From: Sedimentisphaerales bacterium
GTDB taxonomy: Bacteria > Planctomycetota > Phycisphaerae > Sedimentisphaerales > Anaerobacaceae
Reading direction: 5' to 3'
DNA length: 47,477 nt
Assembly: GCA_016934255.1 (NCBI GenBank)
Contig: JAFGTG010000118.1
Location: forward strand, 1 to 47,477
Shown: piece after piece, positions 1 to 7,626 of the stretch
Layout: each line of letters starts with the position of its first letter
How positions within the stretch are numbered: position 1 is the stretch's first letter
Made by a program: the position numbers and the translations under genes
The notes under the pieces: generated by a model
What the model was told of the DNA's origin: nothing
Seen by the model: only the letters and a program-made list of their open reading frames with translations
The model's database searches: none

Positions 1-124
1 ACTTCGCTCGACATGACACAGACGTGTTGAGCACTCTGCGGTTCATTTTCTTCCCGACACCAGCCGCGTAGCGGCTCAACGGCTCAGGATGACAAAACCG
101 TAGAACGGTGGTTTTATTAGAGTG
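1..124. repeat. Dispersed repeat, right part (same family as 5154-5280)
   Basis: The stretch ending with a gacaaaaccgtaga block and then ggttttattagagtgc (about 89-124) matches the right end of the element at 5154-5280 almost base for base. The rest (1-88) holds short inverted pieces such as agccgcgtagcggct and resembles the generic 'ctcaggatgac' intergenic repeats. No left terminal inverted repeat is convincing here and the window edge may cut the unit. The right end runs into the 3' end of the neighbouring minus-strand gene. Confidence 0.55.
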
Positions 125-1358
125 CCTTGGCTTTCATGTTGAAGCAATAGAGGTTGTCGGCATAACGAAGGTACAACCGTCCCCCGACGACCACGGGATG
201 CGCCCAGCTTGGGCCGGAGCCTTCGACCGTCACGTTACCTTTGATCGTTAATCCTTCCGGAGAACACGTTGCCAGGGCGGCCTTCCCGCCGCTTTCTCCA
301 AACAAATATAACATTCCATCGGCAAAGCACACGGAACCTTTCCCAACAGCCCTCTCGTTCCATTTGCGTTCGCCCGTCTTCAGATCGAGGCACGACCAGC
401 CGGCACTGTGGTTGCCGTAGATATAGCCTTCATGAATGATGTACCCTCCGTGATGACAATCCATATCGTTTGTCGTCCATACTTGTTCCGCTGAGACCTT
501 ATCCCCCGAAGCGGCGAGCTTCAGGCATATCCCTCCCTTGCGATAGCCGTTCGCCCAGAAGACGTATCCATCTGAAATAGCCGGATCGGGACAATTCGCC
601 GTATTCCCGGCGGACCAGTCATTACTCCAGAGAACTTGTCCCGTCTTCAGTGAAAAACATGCAATGCCCTCTTTCGTGCCGGTGGCTATCATGGGGATCC
701 CTCCAAAGGTGAACGGCACGCACGAGCCGTATTCAGGTCCCGCTGTGAATCCCTTGCTTTGCCATACGGTTTCTCCGTTTATCTTATCAAGAGCCACCAC
801 ACAACTCCGGCCTCCGGGTTTGGCAATCGCGAGGTTGTCATAAATCAGGACTGATTCGGCGTATCCCCATCCGCCGGGGCGACCGCCGTATCGCTTCAAA
901 TCCTTCGACCATTTCTGATCTCCGGTTTTCGCATCGAAACAGACCATGACACCATTGCCGGAGAGAACGTATAGCCTATCTCCGTCCACGGTGGGCGTGG
1001 ACCGCGAGCCGGGATGACTCTTGGTCCATGCCGCGTCAACCGGAACATTCCACTTGGGCGTACCATTCATATCAAATGCAAAGAGTATCAGTTTGCGATC
1101 CACATCGCCCGTTGTATAGATGAAACCGCCGCAAACGGCAACGGTTGAAAAACCATTGCCAATATCTGATACCTTCCACAATAGTTCTGGCCCTCCCTCC
1201 GGCCATTCTTTCAGCAGTCCTGTATCCGCGGATTTGCCATCCCGATTCGGACCCCGCCAGCAGGGCCATTCAACACTTTGGCCCGGCAAGGCGGGAGAAA
1301 AATAACAGAGAATCCCCAAAAGCACCACTAGAGACGGTAAAAATCTAATTCTACTCAT
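117..1358 (-). CDS. Secreted PQQ-like beta-propeller protein
   Basis: About 413 aa. I chose the ATG at 1358 over an upstream start at 1427 because AGGAG lies 6 nt before it and it opens a signal peptide (MSRIRFLPSLVVLLGILCYF). The mature protein begins with W-P-C-W-R-G-P-N-R-D-G, the hallmark of the outer-membrane/periplasmic PQQ-like propeller proteins abundant in planctomycetes. Repeated blades of the type 'GDRLYVLSGNGVMVCFDAKTGDQKW' style (D-x-x-T-G-x-x-x-W) follow through the whole length. A bound PQQ is not implied, since most such proteins are scaffold-like propellers. The last residues (A-K-A-L, stop) are encoded by the end of the dispersed repeat at 1-124, so the original C-terminus may have been replaced. 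It stands alone on the minus strand, divergent from the next gene. Confidence 0.85.
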   Translation of the reverse strand: MSRIRFLPSLVVLLGILCYFSPALPGQSVEWPCWRGPNRDGKSADTGLLKEWPEGGPELLWKVSDIGNGFSTVAVCGGFIYTTGDVDRKLILFAFDMNGTPKWNVPVDAAWTKSHPGSRSTPTVDGDRLYVLSGNGVMVCFDAKTGDQKWSKDLKRYGGRPGGWGYAESVLIYDNLAIAKPGGRSCVVALDKINGETVWQSKGFTAGPEYGSCVPFTFGGIPMIATGTKEGIACFSLKTGQVLWSNDWSAGNTANCPDPAISDGYVFWANGYRKGGICLKLAASGDKVSAEQVWTTNDMDCHHGGYIIHEGYIYGNHSAGWSCLDLKTGERKWNERAVGKGSVCFADGMLYLFGESGGKAALATCSPEGLTIKGNVTVEGSGPSWAHPVVVGGRLYLRYADNLYCFNMKAKAL

Positions 1359-1645
1359 TTCACACTCCTGTTCTTCAAATGGCTTCGTTTTAGGAAAAGC
1401 TACAGTATTTCCACCCCATTTGTTCATGAGTATCTCAGGTCAAACACCAAAAATCAAGCAAGAATCATGCATAGGTCTCGATTTCAAATAAACTCCTACA
1501 CACTAAATTTTATTCGGGAGCACAAGAAAAACTGTAAGTTCTTCAAACGTCGGGCGTATTTATTACTGAGAGCCGAATTAGGACATAGCCGGGTCGATAA
1601 GTGTCGTTGAAACGTAATTCATAAAGAGACTGGAAAGGAAAGACG
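1359..1645. other. Divergent intergenic region
   Basis: A 287-base gap between the minus-strand propeller gene and the plus-strand small membrane gene. It is A/T-rich and must carry promoters for both directions, but I see no -35/-10 pair strong enough to name, and no RNA gene. Confidence 0.4.
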
Positions 1646-1918
1646 ATGGAATGGCTCATTCTGGCTCAATCGCGTCCGGACGTCGGGCTAATTCTGTTGC
1701 CGTTGCTGATCGTGTTTGGTATTCTCATGGCCCTGGGGATACTCATCGTCAAGGCCTTAATCTGCTGCAAGATCTTTGCAAAAGCGGGTTATTGCTGGGC
1801 GTATGGTCTATTGATGTTCATCCCGATTGCAAACATTATCATGATCTTCATGCTGGCATTTGGTGAGTGGCCGATTCAAAGGCAATTGCGCCGGCTCGAA
1901 CAGTGGCAAAGGCAATAG
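1646..1918 (+). CDS. Small two-helix membrane protein
   Basis: 90 aa, with a purine-rich GGAAAGGA ahead of the ATG. Two hydrophobic segments are visible, roughly residues 14-38 and 50-71, separated by a short loop with a Cys-Cys pair (I-C-C-K). The C-terminus is polar and basic (R-R-L-E-Q-W-Q-R-Q) and probably cytoplasmic. I do not recognise a named family. The next gene starts 18 nt downstream, so the two are probably co-transcribed. Confidence 0.6.
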   Translation: MEWLILAQSRPDVGLILLPLLIVFGILMALGILIVKALICCKIFAKAGYCWAYGLLMFIPIANIIMIFMLAFGEWPIQRQLRRLEQWQRQ

Positions 1919-1936
1919 CAATGCAAGGAGAAAGAA

Positions 1937-2458
1937 ATGAAGACGAAAAGAAACACCCTCTTACTCAGTCTGCTGATGTTGTCTCTTGTGAGCTTGATAA
2001 GTTGTGAGAAGAAGGCGGATGTAGAAGAACCGCGTGAAGAGCTTGTTATTGAACCTTTGGTGGGTATCGGCTCTGTTCGGTTTGGCATGACGAAAGATCA
2101 GATCGTAGAACATTTCGGGCAACCCGATCAAATCTTCGAAGGACCAGTCACAAAGCTTAATTACGTGCCTTCACAAGGTCTGAACTTCGCTGTCGATCCA
2201 GAACTCGGCTTACAGGAGATTGGATGCTGGTCGGAAGGAATGCTCCCCTCACGTGTTACGACCTTTTCTGGCAAGACAAAAGAAGGTATCGGGATTGGCG
2301 CGTCTGAAGAGGAGATTGTCGCCGCTTACGGCCAGCCGGACAGAACAAGCACCGATTCGAGAGGGATCATTCAGAATCTCCATTATGACAAAATCGGCGC
2401 CAAATTCTCGCTCAAAGAAGGCAAGCTTATGTCGATGGTTTTCGAAGTACCAAAATAA
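1937..2458 (+). CDS. Lipoprotein with two BamE/SmpA-like repeats
   Basis: 173 aa. AAGGAG lies 7 nt before the ATG. The N-terminus is a lipoprotein signal ending in the lipobox L-I-S-C, so the mature protein should be lipidated and membrane-anchored. The rest shows two related modules, each with the pattern 'I-G-x-(S/A)-x-(E/D)-x-I-V-x-x-(F/Y)-G-Q-P-D' (around residues 47-68 and 116-135). This is the helix-turn pattern of the BamE/SmpA fold, in which a small helix-beta domain binds partner envelope proteins. Tandem BamE-like domains also occur in proteins unrelated to outer-membrane assembly, so a BAM role is not claimed. Confidence 0.7.
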   Translation: MKTKRNTLLLSLLMLSLVSLISCEKKADVEEPREELVIEPLVGIGSVRFGMTKDQIVEHFGQPDQIFEGPVTKLNYVPSQGLNFAVDPELGLQEIGCWSEGMLPSRVTTFSGKTKEGIGIGASEEEIVAAYGQPDRTSTDSRGIIQNLHYDKIGAKFSLKEGKLMSMVFEVPK

Positions 2459-2497
2459 ACGTCCAACCCAGGTCATCATGAGCCATTCCCATCTTTA

Positions 2498-2752
2498 AAC
2501 GTACGATATGAACGTAAAGAAACTCGGTTGGCGATCCTTCTGAACAGCGTTCTGTTCGGCCTCGGTCATCTGCCGATGACGGCCCGCTTTACGGAGATCA
2601 CCCCCCTCGTTGTGCTGCGCGCCATTATTTTAAACGGCATTGCCGGCATCACCTTCGGGTGGCTTTATTGGAAAAAAGGACTGGAATCGGCAATGATTTC
2701 ACACTTCACTACAGACATCGTCTTACATGTCCTCCCGCCTTCATTGATCTAA
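2498..2752 (+). pseudogene. CPBP-family intramembrane protease, C-terminal remnant
   Basis: The frame reads L-L-N-S-V-L-F-G-L-G-H followed by hydrophobic helices and I-S-H-F-T-T-D, matching the last two conserved motifs of CPBP (CaaX protease and bacteriocin-processing) membrane proteases. The family normally has 200-300 aa with an earlier E-E-x-x-x-R motif carrying the catalytic glutamates. That motif and the preceding helices are absent: the frame runs back only to the stop of the lipoprotein gene, and the one start-like codon (TTG at 2528) has no ribosome site. I read this as the 3' end of a deleted gene, though expression of a short peptide cannot be excluded. Confidence 0.65.
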
Positions 2753-2862
2753 TACACTCTACGGACGAAAAGTTCTACCAGCCCTTGAAAGATCGCCTCA
2801 TTGTCGCTATATTCTCGATACGTAAAGACATAAACATATTCAATAATAAGTAATATGAACCT

Positions 2863-5073
2863 TTGAAAGATCGACCATTGAATCAGGCACACATCATTAA
2901 GATCAGCTCCGAATTGTCACTGCCGCCTCGCCGGGTCGAGGCCACGGCCGAACTGCTCGACGGCGGCGCTACGATTCCCTTTATCGCCCGATATCGTAAA
3001 GAAATCACGGGCAGTCTGGACGAAGTCGCCATCACGGCCATCCGCGACCGGCTCAGTCAGTTAAAGGAACTGGACGACCGGCGAGAATCCATCATCAAGT
3101 CGCTCGAAGAACGCGATGTGTTGACCGACGAGCTCAAAGAACAGATCATGCAGGCCGAGACGATGGCCGTCCTGGAGGACATCTATTTACCCTACAGACC
3201 CAAGCGTCGGACACGCGCGACCATCGCGCGGGAGAAAGGACTGGAACCTCTGGCGGAACTCATTTTCGCTCAGGATTTTGCACTCGACCCGGCGGAGGAG
3301 GCCAAGGCTTTTGTCGATGAGAGCAAGGGCGTCGAATCGGTCGAGGAGGCCCTGGCCGGCGCCAGAGATATTATCGCCGAGCACGTCAACGAAGATAAAA
3401 CCGCACGAGGCAGGATTCGCCACCTGTTTTTTAGAGAGGGATGTTTCCAGACTAAAGTTGTGCAAGGCAAGGAAGATGAAGGAAAGAAGTACGAAGACTA
3501 TTTCGATTGGAACGAACCGGTGGCGAAGGCGCCGTCTCATCGAATCCTGGCGATGCGTCGAGGCGCACGCGAGGAATTCCTTCGATTGCAGATCGTCGCC
3601 CCGGAAGAGCAGGCCCTTCGTATCCTGGATGGGCTGTTTGTCAAAAACCAATCTCCTTCCTCGACCCAGGTCAAAGAGGCTGTCGCGGATAGCTACAAGA
3701 GACTTTTATCGTCCTCGATGGAGACGGAAATCCTCACGGCGACACGGGAGCGCGCCGACGTCGAAGCCATCCGAGTGTTCGCCGAAAACCTGCGAGAATT
3801 GCTTTTGACCTCTCCCTTGGGTCAGAAGAACGTGTTGGCTATCGATCCCGGATTCCGCACAGGCTGCAAGATCGTCTGTCTCGACCGACAGGGGCAACTC
3901 AAACATTCCGACGTGATCTACCCCCACCACGGCCAGAAAGCAGTCCCTTCGGAAGCGGCGAAAGTAGCCGCGTTGTGCGAACAATACGATATCGAGGCCA
4001 TCGCTATCGGCAACGGTACGGCCAGCCGGGAGACCGAAGCCTTTATCCGCACGATCAAGCTATCCCGGAACATCCCTGTGATTGTCGTCAACGAAAGCGG
4101 CGCATCGATTTACTCGGCCTCGAAGGTGGCCCGTGAAGAATTTCCCAACGAGGACGTCACCGTTCGCGGCGCGGTCTCGATCGGACGTCGCCTCATGGAC
4201 CCGCTCGCCGAACTGGTCAAGATCGATCCGAAGTCGATTGGTGTCGGCCAATACCAGCATGACGTGGATCAATCCCTGCTCAAGCAGGGCCTCGACGATG
4301 TGGTCGTCAGTTGCGTCAACAAAGTCGGCGTTGAAGTGAACACGGCCAGCAAGCAATTGCTCACGTACGTCTCCGGTCTTGGGCCGCAACTGGCTCAGAA
4401 CGTCATCGACTATCGAAACGAAAACGGGCCTTTCACTTCCCGTCAGCAATTAAAGAAAGTCCATCGCCTCGGCGCCAAGGCCTTCGAGCAGGCGGCGGGC
4501 TTCTTGCGGATTCGTGACGCCAAAAATCCGCTCGATGCCAGTGCCGTTCATCCGGAGAGTTATCACGTCGTGGATGCCATGGCCGCGGACGCCGGAGTTT
4601 CCGTCGCAAACCTGATGAAGGACGAATCGCTGCGAAAAAAAATCCGCTTACAGAATTATGTCACCGAAACAGTGGGACTACCGACACTTAACGACATTAT
4701 GCAAGAGTTAGCTAAGCCGGGCCGGGATCCTCGAAGGCAATTCGAAGTGTTCAGCTTCGCCGAAGGCGTCAATACGATGGAGGACCTTGAGGTCGGCATG
4801 AAACTGCCGGGGATCGTCACGAATGTGACAGCCTTTGGCGCTTTCGTCGATGTCGGCGTCCACCAGGACGGCCTCGTGCACATCAGCCAGTTGGCCAATC
4901 ATTTCATCAAGGATCCGAGCGACGTGGTGAAAGTACACCAAAAGGTTAGGGTAACGGTTCTCGATGTGGACCTTGCCAAAAAGCGAATCAGCCTGTCGAT
5001 GAAAGACGCCTCGTCTTCAAAAAATCACAAAACGACAAACCGTAACGGACTCAATATTCCAAAACCTCGTTAA
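2863..5073 (+). CDS. tex: RNA-binding transcription accessory protein Tex
   Basis: 736 aa, the usual Tex length. Domains appear in the standard order: N-terminal helical region with the signature A-T-I-P-F-I-A-R-Y-R-K-E (about residues 36-47), a YqgF/RNase H-like domain opening with V-L-A-I-D-P-G-F-R-T-G (about 326-336), a helix-hairpin-helix region (N-x-A-S-K-Q-L-L, then R-Q-Q-L-K-K-V), and a C-terminal S1 domain (about 645-715, G-A-F-V-D-V-G-V-H-Q-D-G-L-V-H-I-S). Tex binds structured RNA and works with the transcription machinery. The start is uncertain: TTG at 2863 aligns with the family N-terminus, another TTG lies at 2878, and the ATG at 2855 is out of frame and stops after three codons. 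A perfect 17-bp hairpin follows the gene. Confidence 0.95.
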   Translation: MKDRPLNQAHIIKISSELSLPPRRVEATAELLDGGATIPFIARYRKEITGSLDEVAITAIRDRLSQLKELDDRRESIIKSLEERDVLTDELKEQIMQAETMAVLEDIYLPYRPKRRTRATIAREKGLEPLAELIFAQDFALDPAEEAKAFVDESKGVESVEEALAGARDIIAEHVNEDKTARGRIRHLFFREGCFQTKVVQGKEDEGKKYEDYFDWNEPVAKAPSHRILAMRRGAREEFLRLQIVAPEEQALRILDGLFVKNQSPSSTQVKEAVADSYKRLLSSSMETEILTATRERADVEAIRVFAENLRELLLTSPLGQKNVLAIDPGFRTGCKIVCLDRQGQLKHSDVIYPHHGQKAVPSEAAKVAALCEQYDIEAIAIGNGTASRETEAFIRTIKLSRNIPVIVVNESGASIYSASKVAREEFPNEDVTVRGAVSIGRRLMDPLAELVKIDPKSIGVGQYQHDVDQSLLKQGLDDVVVSCVNKVGVEVNTASKQLLTYVSGLGPQLAQNVIDYRNENGPFTSRQQLKKVHRLGAKAFEQAAGFLRIRDAKNPLDASAVHPESYHVVDAMAADAGVSVANLMKDESLRKKIRLQNYVTETVGLPTLNDIMQELAKPGRDPRRQFEVFSFAEGVNTMEDLEVGMKLPGIVTNVTAFGAFVDVGVHQDGLVHISQLANHFIKDPSDVVKVHQKVRVTVLDVDLAKKRISLSMKDASSSKNHKTTNRNGLNIPKPR

Positions 5074-5108
5074 AGAGAGAGTAATAGAGGAACAACAGCA
5101 TACGTAGC

Positions 5109-5150
5109 AAGCTCATAGTCTTTTTAACTAATCAAAAAGACTATGAGCTT
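5109..5150 (+). terminator. Perfect 17-bp hairpin after tex
   Basis: Arms 5109-5125 and 5134-5150 are exact inverted complements with an 8-nt loop. It sits 36 nt after the tex stop and directly before the inverted-repeat element at 5154. There is no long T-run after the stem, so intrinsic termination is likely but not certain. Because the arms are perfect it would form on either strand. Confidence 0.6.
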
Positions 5151-5153
5151 AGA

Positions 5154-5280
5154 CACTCTAACAAAACCTCACCCTTGTCACCCTGAGCTTAGCGAAGGGT
5201 CTCAATTAGACCGCAAAGGCTAAGATTCTTCGCTGCGCTCAGAATGACAAAACCGTAGAAACGTGGTTTTGTTAGAGTGC
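5154..5280. repeat. 127-bp MITE-like element with terminal inverted repeats
   Basis: The ends are inverted: cactctaacaaaacc at the left and ggttttgttagagtg at the right (15 bp exact complement). The interior contains the 'caccctgagcttagcgaagggtctca' type palindromic segment and 'ttcgctgcgctcagaatgac'. The right end recurs at 89-124. It has no coding capacity. The structure fits a small non-autonomous mobile element, but no flanking target duplication is obvious. Confidence 0.6.
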
Positions 5281-5484
5281 TTTAATACAAGCAGAAGATA
5301 ATTATGTATTGCAACTTTCCTCTGAGTATGTAGAAGATCGGCAACAATTTGTATTTATCGTGCGGAACGTTCATATTTTCATGAAATCCATGGAAACTTT
5401 TTTGCTCTTGCATCGACATGATATGTAGCTGAAAATATCGAAGCGTGTGTATGTTTATTGACAAGAAGGCAGGAGTTCCAAGAG
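5281..5484. other. A/T-rich intergenic stretch
   Basis: About 200 bases between the inverted-repeat element and the next gene. A 60-codon minus-strand frame here has no ribosome site or recognisable content. It presumably holds the promoter of the downstream gene, but I cannot point to it. Confidence 0.35.
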
Positions 5485-7557
5485 ATGTATAGTGAAATCA
5501 ATGCCAATCAAATCGCGGATATCTTCTATAAGAGACGCTTTACGCTCACGAAAGGGTGTGCGGTCCTTGGGATCCCTTACGGGATGCACACTCTACCGAT
5601 ATCTCTATCGGCATTGTTTTTCGTTCTGTTATGGCCCGTCGTTACGGTAGCGGCAAAACGAGAAAGTACGTCTGATGGAAATCGCACGGACAAATATTTC
5701 AAGATTCAGGCCGTGGACCGGCAGACCGGGCGGGGCGTTCCGCTGGTTCAATTACGGACGACGAGCAAAATCCAGTACTATACGGACAGCAATGGGATTG
5801 TCGCTTTCTATGAGCCGGGTCTGATGGACACCGACGTCTTCTTTTTCGTCGAAAGCCACGGCTACGAGTTCCCCAAGGATGGATTTGGATTCCGTGGAAC
5901 GAGGCTGCGGACCACGCGTGGAGGCCGTGCGGTTATCCAAATCGACCGGCTCAATATCGCCGAACGGCTCTATCGCGTCACGGGCCAGGGGATTTATCGC
6001 GACAGCGTCCTGACCGGCCATCCGGTTCCGTTAAAACATCCGGTTCTGAACGCTCAGGTGGCCGGGCAGGATTCGGTCTATACCTGCATTTACCAGGACC
6101 GGCTGTTCTGGATGTGGGGCGATACGGGACGGCCCTCGTACCCGCTCGGCCATTTCGCCATGGCGGGCGCCTTCTCTGACCTGCCGAATCGAGGAGGGTT
6201 GAATCCGGCGATCGGCGTTGATCTTGAGTATTTCGAAGATAAAAATGGATTCAGCCGCCCCGTTGCTCCGTTGAAAGAGCCGGGTCTCGTTTGGCTCGAT
6301 GGATTGCTCACCGTCAAGGACAACCAGGGCAAAGATCGCATGATCGCCCATTTTGCCCGGCTGAAAGACCTCGGCAACGTACTCGAGCGGGGGCTAATGG
6401 TCTTCAACGATGCAACGCAAACCTTCGAGCCTGTCGTTCGCTCCGGCGTCGAATTTCTTCCTTATGCCGAAGTCGGACATCCTTTCCGCATCGACGTCGA
6501 GGGCCGGGAATATTATTACTTTCCCACGCAGTTTCCCCTTTCCGTTCGCATGCGCGTCAGGGCCAAATGGGACTACCTCATCGATCCGAATCGTTATGAA
6601 GTCTTAACGGCTCCAAAACCTGGAGAGCCTTGTCGCTGGATTCGCGCCGGAGAGCTAACCGGAGATAACGCCTTGCAAATGCCTTCGCTCATTGAAGCTC
6701 TCAAGGGAGAAAAAAAAGAGACGCATCTTTATGACGTTGTTTCAGGCAAAAAAATCACACCGCACGGCGGCAGCGTCTATTTCAATGCCTATCGAAAAAG
6801 ATGGGTCATGATCACAGTGCAGCAGTTCGGCGACAGCTCTTTTCTGGGCGAGGTCTGGTACGCCGAGGCCGATACGCCCGTCGGGCCGTGGGCCTACGCC
6901 CGGAAGATCGTCACGCACGACAAATATTCCTTCTACAATCCGGCGCACCATCCGTACTTCGACCAGGATGGCGGGCGCGTGCTCTTCTTCGAGGGTACCT
7001 ATTCGCACACGTTTTCCGGCCCGGAAGAAACCGCGACGCCGCGCTACGATTACAACCAGATTATGTATCGACTCACTCTTGACGATCCTCGTCTCGTATT
7101 GCCGGTACCGGTCTATCAGGTAAAGGATGATCAGGCCGAAAGAGACTACACGCTACTCGACAGCTTAGAAAAGTCAGACGCGTGGGATGCAGTCGAATCC
7201 ATACTGTTTTTCGCCATCGAGCCTGAAAGGACGACGGATGATCTCATTCCGATCTACGCCCAGAAAACCCCCGCCGGCAATAGACAAACCGTTCGTCTCA
7301 CGACGGAACGTCCTGATACAACCACAACTGCACTTTTCTATGGACTACCGCCGAAAAATCAAAAAAAGGCTCCTGACCCCTTTTTACCGCTGTACGAATA
7401 TCGGCATATCGAAACGAATCAATACCGTTATTCCACCGATCCGGCCTCACGCCAAAACGGCTGGATTCGCAAAGGGACTCCTCTATGTCGAGTCTGGAAA
7501 GCCCCGCCGGACTCGTTCCTTCTCGACCCTGAAGCAAAACCTGTTATTGCACATTGA
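5485..7557 (+). CDS. Secreted DUF4185-like beta-propeller protein with N-terminal Ig-like domain
   Basis: 690 aa from the ATG at 5485, chosen because AGGAG lies 9 nt upstream. An in-frame ATG at 5584 would give a cleaner signal peptide (MHTLPISLSALFFVLLW) and is a real alternative. The next ~90 residues look like a carboxypeptidase-regulatory/Ig-like domain (F-K-I-Q-A-V-D-R-Q-T-G-R-G-V-P). A long beta-rich region then contains L-F-W-M-W-G-D-T, as in DUF4185 five-bladed propellers related to glycosidases, and a later F-Y-N-P-A-H-H-P strand. The last ~60 residues (Y-E-Y-R-H-I-E-T-N-Q-Y-R-Y-S-T-D) resemble DUF5648-type surface repeats. No catalytic residues can be assigned. Next to a GH127-like gene, a role in carbohydrate binding or cleavage is plausible. 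Confidence 0.7.
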   Translation: MYSEINANQIADIFYKRRFTLTKGCAVLGIPYGMHTLPISLSALFFVLLWPVVTVAAKRESTSDGNRTDKYFKIQAVDRQTGRGVPLVQLRTTSKIQYYTDSNGIVAFYEPGLMDTDVFFFVESHGYEFPKDGFGFRGTRLRTTRGGRAVIQIDRLNIAERLYRVTGQGIYRDSVLTGHPVPLKHPVLNAQVAGQDSVYTCIYQDRLFWMWGDTGRPSYPLGHFAMAGAFSDLPNRGGLNPAIGVDLEYFEDKNGFSRPVAPLKEPGLVWLDGLLTVKDNQGKDRMIAHFARLKDLGNVLERGLMVFNDATQTFEPVVRSGVEFLPYAEVGHPFRIDVEGREYYYFPTQFPLSVRMRVRAKWDYLIDPNRYEVLTAPKPGEPCRWIRAGELTGDNALQMPSLIEALKGEKKETHLYDVVSGKKITPHGGSVYFNAYRKRWVMITVQQFGDSSFLGEVWYAEADTPVGPWAYARKIVTHDKYSFYNPAHHPYFDQDGGRVLFFEGTYSHTFSGPEETATPRYDYNQIMYRLTLDDPRLVLPVPVYQVKDDQAERDYTLLDSLEKSDAWDAVESILFFAIEPERTTDDLIPIYAQKTPAGNRQTVRLTTERPDTTTTALFYGLPPKNQKKAPDPFLPLYEYRHIETNQYRYSTDPASRQNGWIRKGTPLCRVWKAPPDSFLLDPEAKPVIAH

Positions 7558-7626
7558 GCGTTGCCAACATACAATCCTGGCCGGTTAACAATCCAATTGA
7601 ATAATACCCGATCAGGAGAAATGATT

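Noticed and set aside
5282-5464. 60-codon minus-strand frame as a small gene
   Set aside because: It has no ribosome site, lies in A/T-rich spacer and resembles nothing I recognise.
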